Part shown: piece by piece, positions 46,172 through 55,993 of the stretch
Position numbering within the stretch: the stretch's first letter is position 1
How the letters are laid out: each line of letters opens with the position of its first letter
DNA from: Pohlia nutans
Lineage: Eukaryota > Streptophyta > Bryopsida > Bryales > Mniaceae
Direction of reading: 5' to 3'
Assembly (NCBI GenBank): GCA_022496805.1
Contig: CM040106.1
Location: 4,464,001 to 4,528,000 of the forward strand
Length of the DNA: 64,000 nucleotides
Position numbers and translations under genes: made by a program
The notes under the pieces: model-generated
Told to the model about the DNA's origin: nothing
Database searches by the model: none
The model's input: the letters and a program-made list of their open reading frames with translations, nothing else

Positions 46172-46972
46172 CTAGGGTTTGACCAGTCGGGTTGACCAGT
46201 TGAGTCGACCGACTGTGACTAGGGCTACATGGACCGGCTTCTGTCGGCTTGGCACATCTTCATTCTGTTCTAGGGTTGTCCTGGTCTCTGATTTACTAGT
46301 GAGTGGGCTAGACAAATCTGAAGGGGAGTTATCGTCTAGGACTCGATAAGGTTTGAGTTTGTTGACATTGACAACAATCGGGTCAAGGTCAAAGTGTTGG
46401 AGGCTGACTACGAGGACAGTGTTGTTGGGAAGGGCATACTGCACTCGACACGGACCGAACCATTTGCTACGAAGTTTACCAGCATGGAAATGTGTACCTT
46501 TCTGGTGCCATAGGACGTAGTCGCCTACGTTGTATAAAGTCGACTAACCTAAGGTCTGGGCCGATTCTACTCGGTTCCACTGCTCTGCGCCATTGTGAAT
46601 GGCCGCTGCTAGTCAAGTCTCGTCTAATTTCTCGAGGTCGGCAACGCGGGCTGCTAGTACTCGCTGGGGAGCGAAGTTGGTAGTCATTGTCGACCGTTGG
46701 GTCGGGATTATGTACTCGGTAGGCATCAATGGTATGAGACCATAAACTAATTGGAATGGAGTATGACCCGTGACAACCTTGTATGCTCTGCGGTACGCAA
46801 AGAGGACCGTGTAGAGCAGTAAGTCCCAGTCGGTCCAATTTTCGTTGACTAACTTCTGGACATCCTGACTATGAGCTTGTTGGTCGACTCCGCTTGGCCG
46901 TTACCTTGCGGGTAGTATGTCGTGGAAGTCCTGCACCGAAGTAAAAAATGCTCGATGAGAGTGTGGATCGTG
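46172..46972 (-). pseudogene. Integrase C-terminal part
   Basis: Across three frames: DWDLLLYTVLFAYRRAYKVV, HTPFQLVYGLIPLMPTEY, VGDYVLWHQKGTHFHAGKL, KWFGPCRVQY and QHFDLDPIVVNVNKLKPYRV. This is the usual end of Ty3 integrase, including the GPY/F-like WFGP segment. Frameshifts separate the parts. Confidence 0.75.
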
Positions 46973-47782
46973 CTATTGATGAAATCGGCACCTTGGTCGC
47001 TGACTAGGTGGAGTGGATATCCAAACCTGGTAAGGACTTCCTCGTAAAGAAACTGTGCGGTTTCCCTGGCGGTGCCCTCGGAGAGCTCTAACCTCGACCC
47101 ATTTGGTGGCATAGTCAGTATCCACCAAAATGTATTGATAGGCAATATGTCGGGTCTTCTTGACTGGGCCAATGAAGTCTAGTCCCCATTTCATGAAAGG
47201 TTCGGCTCGTAGTTGGGTGACGAGCTTGGAAGAGACTGTTTTAGGTAAGCCGTCTGTCATCTGGCATTCATGACACGACTGGCAGTACCGAAGAGTGTCT
47301 TGGTGCAGAGTCGGCCACCAATAGCCTGCGTCTAGTATTTTTCTCATCGTGATGTCATGAGAAAAATGACCTCCAGCATTGCCCTTGAGTAATACATGGA
47401 GGATTGTGATAGGCTGGCTGCCGGTTAGGACTTGTCGGAGTAGGTGGTCCTTGCCGAGTCGGTTCAGTTGGCTGTCGAGTACTTGGTATGAGATGGATTT
47501 GTGAGCTATTCGCTTGCGAGCCTCTTTCGGCATGTGGACTGGAAAGGTCCCGGTAGTCGCGTAGTTGAATATCGGGTGTAGCCAGTCGGGCTTGGTAGAA
47601 AACAGCTGCGCGTCGATTGCCTCGTCGGGTATGCATATGGCTGACTCTGCATCCTCATTCCTTGATAATGCGTCGGCTACTCCATGCGTTTTTCCTGGTT
47701 TATAAACCACAATAAAGTCAAATTTAAAAAAAAGTAGTAGCCAGCGTGTGAGTCGACCCCATACTTGTGGTTTGATGATCAA
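46849..47782 (-). pseudogene. RNase H end and integrase (H2C2 and core)
   Basis: Begins with the RNase H tail ([15 protein letters not shown]), then the HHCC finger ([14 protein letters not shown] with YCQSCHECQ) and the core domain: first Asp in GLDFIGP, second in LVSDQGADF, Glu in NGQAESTNK. The first Asp lies in the frame of 46973-47782; the second Asp and the Glu lie in that of 46849-47172, so a frameshift occurs near 47080. Integrase inserts the cDNA into the host genome. This copy is broken. Confidence 0.85.
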
Positions 47783-48030
47783 ATACTGGAGTATTAGGTG
47801 GTTGACATAGAATACGAATTTGTTACCTAGGAGGTAATGTCAGAATTTCTTGATGGCATAAACCATCACGAGGGCTTCCTTCTCGGTTGTTGTGTAAAGT
47901 TCTTCTCCACTTTGTTGAGTAGTCGTGAAGCGTAGGCTATCGGTTGGTCGATGTTGCCGGTCGGGTTCTCTGACAGCATCGCCTCGCTTGTTTTGTCAGA
48001 TGCGTCTATGTGTATGTGGAAGTCGAGGGA
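47783..48030 (-). pseudogene. RNase H region
   Basis: HIDASDKTSEAML near 48010 and PIAYASRLLNKVEKNFT mark the RNase H domain between RT and integrase. A frameshift and stops follow. Confidence 0.6.
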
Positions 48031-48927
48031 CTAGTCGACTCCAATCAGGATTGATGCAGTGTGGTATCGGTCCTTGATGATCTGATATGCTGCCTCGCAA
48101 GCTGGCGTCCAGTCGAATGGTTCGCCTTTCTTGGTCAACTTGGTGATGGGCTCCATGATGGCTGCATAATTTTTTATGAAACATCGGTTGAACTGGGCTA
48201 CTCCGTTGAACGTCTGAATGGCTTTGACGTCTTTTGGGGTTGGCATGTCGACTAGGGCCAGGAGCTTCTTTGGATCCGGAAACTTGCCTTTCCGACCGAC
48301 AATGTAGCCTAAAATCACACCAGAAGGAACATAGAAGATACATTTTTCTGAGTTGAGGCTTATCCCATACTGTCAACATGGGTTGAAGACTAGTCAAAGC
48401 TTCGGTAGGTGATAGTCGATGTTGCTGTAGACACTGAAATCATCTAGGAACAGCTTCATGAAGTTGCCTAGGTAGTCTTTGAATATCTTGTTGACAATGC
48501 GCTGGTAAGTAGGCGGGGCGTTCTTCAATCCAAACAGCATAAGGACCCATAGATATGCGCTCCATTCGGTAGTGAAAGTTGTTTTAGGTCGGTCGGTCGG
48601 GTGGATCAGTACCTAGTGGAAGCCTGAAAAGCAGTCAATGAAGGAATAGACTTCGTAGCCTTTGACTGCGTCGAGTACTTCGTTTGTGAACAAGAGGGGG
48701 TACGGGTCTATCTTGTTTGCCACATTGAGTCGACAGAAATCAACACATATTCGGAATTTTCCATTTCTTTTTGGGAACCACGACTATTAGTGATAGCCAT
48801 GTAGCCTGGTCGACTGGCGCTGGGAACCCTGCCTTTAAGAGCCGTTCTAAGTCGTCTTTTACGGCTTGTGCATAGTTCAGGTTCATGCGGTAGCGTGCCT
48901 GGTGGCTTGGGCTAGTAACCGGTAGGA
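48031..48927 (-). pseudogene. Reverse transcriptase
   Basis: Segments in order: VPKRNGKFRICVDFCRLN-like start near 48750, IDPYPLLFTNEVLD, FIDCFSGFH, LMLFGLKNAPPTYQRIVNKI, the catalytic FLDDFSVYS near 48430, then LGYIVGRKGKFPDPKKL and TFNGVAQFNRCFIKNYA. Several in-frame stops. The upstream end is cut by a MITE at 48930. Confidence 0.85.
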
Positions 48928-48929
48928 TA

Positions 48930-49288
48930 CATTCACAGTAACACGACCCAACCCCGCCCAGTTATAACGACTCTTGATGAGTGCTTAGAAAATAATATCT
49001 TCAATTTATGTAGATATTAGAAAAATTTAAGGACATTTTGCAACATATTTTGAACATTCTAGCACATTTTAGTCGTTATTAACGACTGGTTACGACCCTA
49101 TTTTAGTCGTTTTGGAGTACCAATAACTTCCCAAACATCGTCAAACTTTAGTATATTGTATAATGACATATATTATATGTAGTTACTAATTTATATTGCA
49201 TTATCAATTCATATGATAAGATTGTTGCTTAACAATGCGTTGAATTAATCACTGGTTACAGTTTCCTTGGGTCGTGTTACTGTGAATG
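48930..49288. mobile_element. 359-bp MITE nested in the retrotransposon
   Basis: 22-bp perfect terminal inverted repeats starting CATTCACAGTAACACG at 48930 and ending as its complement at 49288. TA flanks both ends (48928-48929, 49289-49290). The interior is AT-rich with TAGTCGTT/AACGACT hairpin words. TA duplication would fit Tc1/mariner-type MITEs; other superfamilies are not excluded. Confidence 0.85.
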
Positions 49289-49290
49289 TA

Positions 49291-49606
49291 CCCGGTAGCC
49301 TGATTTGATTGTCGAGCAGTCGATGACGATAAGAGTGACCATGTAGGGGATACCATGAATATGAATTTTGACATCCCGTATCAATTTTTTGGGCCGTGCT
49401 ATGGTGCTGTTGGCCATCTTGAGTTTGAACAACGTGGTAGAGGGCTTCAAAAGTCCTAGTCGCCAGCGTTCGTCTTTGATGATCACATTTACTCCGGATC
49501 CGCCCTCAATCAGAATGTCGTCTACCATGTTCTTGCAGATTGAGACCGAGATTACTGGCATGTGCTTGTTGATAACTGCCGCAGCGGCTATCGTCACGCT
49601 CTCCAT
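49291..49606 (-). pseudogene. Retroviral-type aspartic protease
   Basis: Frame with ILIEGGSGVNVIIKDERWRL, STTLFKLKMANSTIA and MVTLIVIDCSTIKSGYR. In this plant lineage the active site is normally D-G-G-S; here Glu replaces Asp, which should abolish activity. The 3' side is interrupted by the MITE. Confidence 0.7.
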
Positions 49607-49819
49607 AGTCTAGGATAGTGACTCTCGAGTCGACCCTAGGCCGGGATGAGTAAGTCGGTCCCGAATGAGTCTGTTGAGGGTCGGCGATAACTGTAGTTAG
49701 TCGCGGATGGACACCTGCAATTTGCAATCTTGCAATTGGTCGTGGATCTGTTGCTGGACCGTGCCAAATGCGATGTTGCCCTATTTGACCAAGGCCAAAG
49801 TCGGTTGAGCTAGGTCGTC

Positions 49820-50053
49820 TCAAGGCGTGTTTGGTAGTTCTTCGATGACGACTAAAGACGTGTTGGGCTTGTTTTCCATCTGCTCACTAAGGAATTTGAC
49901 TACCTTCGGATCCTTCAGCATGGGACACATGTGTGTCGGGTGCTCCGGGGTTTTGCAAAGAGAACATGGAAATATACGTCCTGGTCTGCCATCCCGGGGC
50001 GGTCGACCCCTCGATTCGGATGTAGTCGACACTGGTGTGGCTGCCGCTACCAC
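49820..50053 (-). pseudogene. Gag C-terminal part with CCHC zinc knuckle
   Basis: CSLCKTPEHPTHMC at 49925-49966 is a canonical C-x2-C-x4-H-x4-C nucleic-acid-binding knuckle, after an Arg/Gly-rich linker. A degenerate knuckle (NNRCKKTGHHERDC) lies about 150 bp upstream. Confidence 0.7.
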
Positions 50054-50364
50054 GACTGTCGCATTTGCTGCTGCACGCCTTTTGGCAATCTCGCTCTCCA
50101 GCTTGAGCCAGCAATCGCGTTCGTGATGGCCGGTCTTCTTACATCGGTTGTTGAATACTTGCTTGGTGTTCTCGGCTCGGTAGTAGAGGTCAAGTCGAGT
50201 TCCTTCAAAAGTCCGACTGTGTAGTCCGACTGGGTAGTCCGACTGTGGGTACCTGCAATTGCTTCAACAAACCAGCTCGGAAATTGCTTAGTAGGAAATT
50301 ATCAGCCAGAAGGACCTCAAATTGGCTGGCGAGTTTCATCATCCGCTCATAGTAATCAAAAAAC

Positions 50365-50604
50365 CTACTCTTTGGCATCTTGTTTCATACTTCGGAAACG
50401 TAAGTATGCCTCGTCGTCATTGTTGATATCCTCATAGCGGTGATTGAAGGCGTCAAGAATGCCATGTAAGTCTTGGTGTTGGTAAGACGTTTGTTGAGTC
50501 AAGAACCAGTTGTAGTTGGCAGCGTCCACTAGTGAGTTTCCAAATAACGCGATAGTTACAGCAGCATTGGTTTCACCATTCAAGTAAGGGCATTTAGAAA
50601 TCAA
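50365..50604 (-). pseudogene. Gag capsid-like segment
   Basis: CPYLNGETNAAVTIALFGNS, AANYNWFLTQQTSYQHQDLH and AFNHRYEDINNDDEAYLRFR fit a retrotransposon gag capsid (W at the usual site, then an F-x3-F/Y block). Confidence 0.6.
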
Positions 50605-50711
50605 AGGATATGACTAATGGCACACTTACCTTCCTTGTTGGTAGGCATAGCTACTGGTTTTCGAGCAGTCGTTCAAGTCAGGAGTGCTGCTGCTGGGTAG
50701 GAAGGCTGCGG

Positions 50712-50900
50712 TTAGATCTGGACCGCAGGTACCGAATAGGCCATCGACCGGGGGTTGTACATCACGCACTGTCTAGTATAGTGATCGTAGGAACCACAAA
50801 ATGCACACATGGGTAGTGTGGGTTGGTACTGGTTGACGGTCGGTAGGACTGAAGGCTGGGAAGCTATTGGTCGATTGTAAGTGTACTGTGGTAGAAGCAT
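50712..50900 (-). pseudogene. Gag segment with second CCHC knuckle
   Basis: CAFCGSYDHYTRQC at 50766-50807 is a full C-x2-C-x4-H-x4-C motif. It lies 5' of the capsid-like segment, which is unusual. Confidence 0.65.
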
Positions 50901-50936
50901 GGTGTAGGCATGTGAGAACGATGGTTGGTTGTTGGA

Positions 50937-51926
50937 CTAAGTAATGAGAATGCCTATTGCAAGCTGGTTTTGGTAACTAGATGGTAAGCTAGTCCTAGGT
51001 ATTGACACTCTGGGGGTTGTAGTTTGGGCTACCCTTGACTGTTCTAAGTTAAGAATATTTGGCTCATGAGTATGTGTACAAATATTCGGCAGAGTGGGTT
51101 GAGCTGCTACATGGTCGCCTCGTTGGTTAGATTGATAGATATCTCTGATCCTATCAACTAGGTCAGTCTCAAAGTCTTTTGGGCCAGTAGGATACTGGTT
51201 CTTGTTTCTAGGTGTCCTTGGTCGACTATGCATTTGACCAGGAGAACTGGGTTCCTAGTGAAATATAGTCAACTGGTCCTGTCGACTTGGTTGGTATTCC
51301 TAGTGGAATTGCTCAGACACCGGGTTCTGGTTTGATAAGAGACCTGCGAGGCGAGAGTCTAATTCATCCCTACTACGACGTAGTTGATTTATCTCTATCT
51401 GACGTTGATGAGAAATGAGGGGAGGGTTGGTAGTGTACCTTACTAATCTTTGATACGCACTGGAGGGTCGTTCCGATAAGTCGAGTCGGTCGTCTGGAAC
51501 CCTACGCGGAGAAGGCGGGTAGCACATCGTCTGGAACGCCACACTTGGACGGGTGTACTGATAAGCCGTGGTATACATTGTCAGTAGTATAGCCAGGGGT
51601 TGGTTCGGGAGAGTTGGGATGCCTCGTCCCTTAGGTACGGAGGTTTTGTGAAAAATGGTACCTTCCGGGGTATCCATCATTCCTTGTGTGAATTCCATGT
51701 AGTGTCGTAGGGATGGGCCGGTAGAGGTCGATTTTAAGACTTGCCGCTGAATCTCGTATGTTAATCGGGGATCCATTTCCGTGGTAGTATCGCGAACTAC
51801 TACCGGTGGAATGGCCTTGGACTGCAAGTTTTGCCACTCCCGATAGAAACGGGGGTTGATGAGCTGCTCAGTAGTTAGCTCTAGTGGCAATGGAGAGCCG
51901 GTAGCACGTGTACGTGGTCCTATCAT
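50937..51926 (-). pseudogene. Gag N-terminal region
   Basis: Starts MIGPRTRATGSPLPLELTTE; 51926-51300 is open for 208 codons, then a stop, then 51233-50937 in the same phase. Contains FYREWQNLQSKAIPP and a predicted helical stretch HQRQIEINQLRRSRDELDSR. No domain recognised. Confidence 0.5.
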
Positions 51927-52319
51927 ACTAGTGACATGACAGTTGTCCGATCTAGATCTAGATCTGGATTTGAGATGTAAATCTGGATCTCATAGGTAGG
52001 GGTCGGGCTCTGAGATCTGCTTGGCTAGTCTTTTGTGTGGTTTTATTCAGTTGCTCTTTAGCACCGTAAACCTTTTCTACAGACTGCTCTTTCAGATTCC
52101 TAGTCAGAAGTATTATCGACTCTTTACTATCCTGACCGATTGTCACACACAATGATCTCCGAAGCATTTTATGACTACTCGTGCTTTGTATTTTTCTCAG
52201 GACTATGATGTTTTTGTAGGAAGCAGATGACTGCTGTTTTCCAGGGATGTATAGAACCTAGCTGTAGTTAACAGGACCGACTACTGACTAGACCAACAGA
52301 AAGGCTAGTTTCTGAGCTG

Positions 52320-52339
52320 AACTTTGTATGGTCGCCAAA
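52320..52339 (-). other. Primer-binding site candidate
   Basis: On the minus strand the bases directly after the 5' LTR read TTTGGCGACCATACAAAG; the TGG start fits a tRNA CCA 3' end. The tRNA is not identified. Confidence 0.5.
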
Positions 52340-52855
52340 TGTTAAGAGGTTTTTCTAGGAACCGACCTTAAGCTAATGAGACTACTTCTCACAATAACAC
52401 CCGACTTTAGACTAGTAAGTGGAGATTGAGAGGAGTAGTAAGAGAGTTTTCAATGAAGAAGGATGTCCTTTCGACTAGGAATAACACCAGTATGCTTGCA
52501 AATCGACTCCTGCATAACTTACAGACTACTGCAACTAGCCAGGATTCAAATACAATAAGCAATGCAAGAGCAGGAAATAACACTCTTGCCACAGTAGTCT
52601 AACATACTAGAACACATACAGAAGTTTAAGACAAGAAAGAAGTACAACTGAGGCTGCCATTAATGTACAAAATGTATAGCAACACCTCTCTCAAAGAGAG
52701 GGAAAGTACATATAGGAGACTGGTCTAACAGCAGTGTCAGACTTGGTTGACCGGGTCTGTTGGGTCGACCAGCCTGTACCAGCCTGTACTACCGGGTATC
52801 GCCTGCCGGGTCTATACCTACCGGGTATAGACTAGCCTAAACCGGGTTATTAGCG
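52340..52855 (-). repeat. 5' LTR (element orientation), damaged start
   Basis: Matches the other LTR from 52340 to 52836. Beyond that only CCTAA and a GGTTATTA end remain comparable, so the U3 start has suffered deletions and the terminal TGTTAA has changed. Confidence 0.85.
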
Positions 52856-53214
52856 CCATAATGGATGAGGATGTTGACGAGGAGGGATAAGATTACCTTT
52901 GTCTTTTTGTAGTGGCTGTCGGCTCGTAGTCGATACACAATACTAAAGTATCTACAGACTTTCTAATGATTGATTTTGGTCACCTGATTTCAAATGATCT
53001 TCTCTGGCTAGAATGACTGAGTGTTTATTCACTTTGTGGATGATAACGTGATTAAATCAACTTAGGATAAGACATGCATTAAGCCGATTGTCAACTGTTC
53101 TGACTACTCAAAGCTAATGAATATACAATACTTTTTCCTTTTTAGAAGTAGGAATGATTACATCATATGATTTGAATTTCATATGATCATTTGCAACCAG
53201 AATGGTTCAGGGCT
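52856..53214. other. No gene recognised
   Basis: One isolated TGTCGGCTCGTAGTCGATACA-like word at about 52918 resembles the fold-back near-palindrome on the other side of the retrotransposon, so the retrotransposon may have landed in related repeats. Confidence 0.4.
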
Positions 53215-54198
53215 TGTACAATAGGGTGACATTCAAATTGGCCGTTTAGTAGTTCCAGGGATAGTGTCCTACACTGCTGCCAACTTTGACACCCTCCCCA
53301 AAGCTGAGAAATTGTTATTTTACCATGCAAATTTGGGGACAGCATCATCATTATGTTGAAAACATGCATACTAAATTTCAAGTCCAGGAGACTTATACAA
53401 AAAAACTTATGAAAGATCTACCAACATGGGATAGCAGCTAGTGTCATAGCTGCCAACTTTGACACCCTCCCAAGAATTGAGGAAATTTTTTTTGCCCATG
53501 AAATTTTTGGAGAAAAAACATTTTTATGTTGTTTGCATGTGTGGAAAATTTCAAGTCCAAAAGACCCATACAAAAAATAATATTCCAAATCTACCAACAT
53601 GTGTAGTTTTGAGAAACATGTTGATAGATATGGAATAACTTTTTTTATGTATGTCTTTTGGCTTTGAAATTTATCCCACATGTTACCAGCGTAGAGATGA
53701 TCTTGTGCCAAAAATTTCATTATGTATCAACAAAAACTCAATCCTAAGGAGGGCGTCAAAGTTGGAAGTAGTAAAATGGTTTTCCCCTTTGTTTCTCAAA
53801 ACTACATATGTTGGTAGATTTGGAATATTATTTTTTGTATGGGTCTTTTGGACTTGAAATTTTCCACACATGCAAACAACATTAAAATGTTTTTGCTCCA
53901 AAAATTTCATGGGCAAAAACAATTTCCTCAATTCTTGGGAGGGTGTCAAAGTTGGCAGCTGTGACACTTTTCTCACAGCTATCCCATGTTGGTAGATCTT
54001 TCATAAGTTTTTTTGTATAAGTCTCCTGGACTTGAAATTTGGTATGCATGTTTTCAACATAATGATGATGATGTCCCCAAATTTTCATGGTAAAATAACA
54101 ATTTCTCAGCTTTGGGGAGGGTGTCAAAGTTGGCAGCAGTGTAGGACACTATCCCTGGAACTACTAAACGGCCAATTTGAATGTCACCCTATTGTACA
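53215..54198. mobile_element. Modular inverted-repeat element, about 984 bp
   Basis: Arms 53215-53616 and 53791-54198 are inverted copies starting TGTACAATAGGGTGAC. Each arm contains two diverged modules of roughly 185 bp sharing GCCAACTTTGACACCCTCCC and ATCTACCAACATG. A fifth module, in the orientation of the right arm, fills the centre (53619-53770). No coding capacity. Confidence 0.85.
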
Positions 54199-54725
54199 TT
54201 GAAGCCACTTCCCAATGTCCAACTCAATGACATGTAATTGGATGACTGCAGAGTACTGTATACCATATAAGTCTTGAAGAACACATAATTTTGCGGACAT
54301 CTGACCGAGCTACAATCATACTATCTGGTTTATAAATGTACAATGAATGTTGTACATTCTGACACAAAATAATTTACGTTCTCATTGCCAAAACATAATT
54401 ACGATATACAAAATTACAAATAACACTTACAATTGAGTAATGGTATGTTCTATCTTCCACCATATATAATAAGACAACAATTTTGAAAATTACAAGTGTA
54501 CCTGCTGTACGGTTAGTTTTAGAAAAACCACTCTGTAAACCTGCACTACATACAAGGTTCTTGCACATCAGCAGATTATATCATGAGTTTAGAACTGATT
54601 TTTTTTTTTCCATTTGACATCCCTCATCTATTTCTGAATGAATTAATCAAAATTGTATACCAAACTTAGCCGATTTAGTACAACCCCCCATTCTGCCCCA
54701 TGGAAAAATCATTCTTGTACCCTTC

Positions 54726-55128
54726 ATGTCATAACATTTGTTTTGTTAAAAGTGCACATGCCATATAAATAATGCACATGCTAAAATTTTCTACGTTTGA
54801 AAAAAGTGGTCATATTTTACCTAGAAAGTGCCAAAACTGAATGTACATTACATCAAAAAATAATGTAATGCAAATTTTAGAGGGGGTGAGCATGTTCCCA
54901 CCCCCTCCCTAAAAATTAAAAAAAAAGTAATGCAAACTTTAGAGGGGGGTGGGTATGTTCCCACCTCCCTCTTTAAAATTAAAAAAAATGTAGCGCAAAT
55001 TTTAAAGGGGGGTAGGTTTGTTCTCACCCCCCTTCTCCTTTTTTGTAAAAATAAATGCAGTGCACATACCACTAAAAAATAGTGCATATGGCTATGTGCA
55101 CTTTTAACGAAGCAAGTGTTTACATCAT
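54726..55128. mobile_element. MITE-like inverted repeat with GC-rich core repeats
   Basis: Imperfect terminal repeats share GTTAAAAGTGCACAT near 54744 and its complement near 55095. The core holds three hairpin-forming tandem units. Confidence 0.65.
54862..55050 (+). repeat. Three tandem 65-bp hairpin units
   Basis: Each unit has RTAATGCAAATTTTAGAGGG, then a G-run, RTRTGTTCCCACC and a C-run, ending in AAAATTAAAAAAAA. The G-run and C-run can pair. Confidence 0.85.
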
Positions 55129-55729
55129 TGATTTCTTGAAAACCATGAACCGTATCACCAATTTGAGGTACATTATTTTAATTGCTTTATGCACTGGCTC
55201 GTGCACTGGTTTTTGACGGCTGGAATTACATATATTCACATTCCATGTTTGTTCTACGACTAAAGACATTGAACTAATGTAGTAGCTGCCTATTGGTCAC
55301 AGAATTGCATAGAATTGTTGAATTACGACTTCTATCCTGTACATACAGATTCATTGAACACCAAGCAGATGTTCTCACTAAACTTCCATATTGAAAGCAC
55401 GTATACACCGACTCTGTCAATTTCTAAATTTCAAATCTTTATCTTAATACAAGTGTGCATGAATTGACAAATTGGGAAGAGAAAGCTAGGTACTATAGAA
55501 TTTTATATACATTCCATGAACACTATGACAAGTGACGAGAATTAATAACAGAGTCCATTGCACGTACCTGAACCCTTCAAAATATACCTGCTGAGGGTTC
55601 CATGTGATTCTGGAAATGGATACAAATTGTAATATGGGATCTGCAACACAACACATATATGACACATTACAACGTTAAAATACTCAAACAATAGCAAAAT
55701 CTGCATAATCTGAAATCATTGTAGCAATA
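55129..55729. other. No gene recognised
   Basis: Only short frames; no repeat or RNA gene stood out. Confidence 0.4.
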
Positions 55730-55993
55730 TTAAAAAACCCAATCTATTTTTGTCATATTCGAGCAAAAATCTGTCATAATTCCTTGAGACGTTGAAGGAA
55801 TAACAATTCCCATTCCACCTAAAACTTTTGGAATTTCTTTATGATTAGAAAGGGGTACAATTGATAAATCCCTGTTCAATTCATGTTTTACAAGTCCCCA
55901 TTGTCTTTTTAGAAAAACCAATACTACCTGTCCTCCTTTACACAAAAATCTTAGTTTTTGTAAATCATGTATGAATGCACAAGTTATACACAA
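55730..55993 (-). CDS. Possible exon of unknown protein
   Basis: Frame containing [40 protein letters not shown] and [13 protein letters not shown]. The residue pattern looks coding, with a beta-strand-like VVLVFL start, but no start codon or clear splice sites are certain. Family not recognised. Confidence 0.25.
   Translation of the reverse strand: MCITCAFIHDLQKLRFLCKGGQVVLVFLKRQWGLVKHELNRDLSIVPLSNHKEIPKVLGGMGIVIPSTSQGIMTDFCSNMTKIDWVF

Larger units (their letters stand above)
42569..52855 (-). mobile_element. Decayed Ty3-type LTR retrotransposon, minus strand
   Basis: Two LTRs begin at 42569 and 52340 on the plus strand. Between them, on the minus strand, lie gag, protease, reverse transcriptase, RNase H and integrase in that order, which is Ty3 order (integrase last). 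Integrase is followed by about 3 kb of further sequence before the 3' LTR. FLDDFSVYS at the RT active site and the GHTPFQLVYG-like segment after integrase suggest a non-chromovirus plant lineage (Tat/Athila-like); this is inference. Many stops and frameshifts mean it cannot move on its own. Confidence 0.9.

Noticed and set aside
42560..52860. 5-bp target duplication of the LTR element
   Set aside because: Bases next to the two LTR ends do not match; the damaged 5' LTR start may have removed it.
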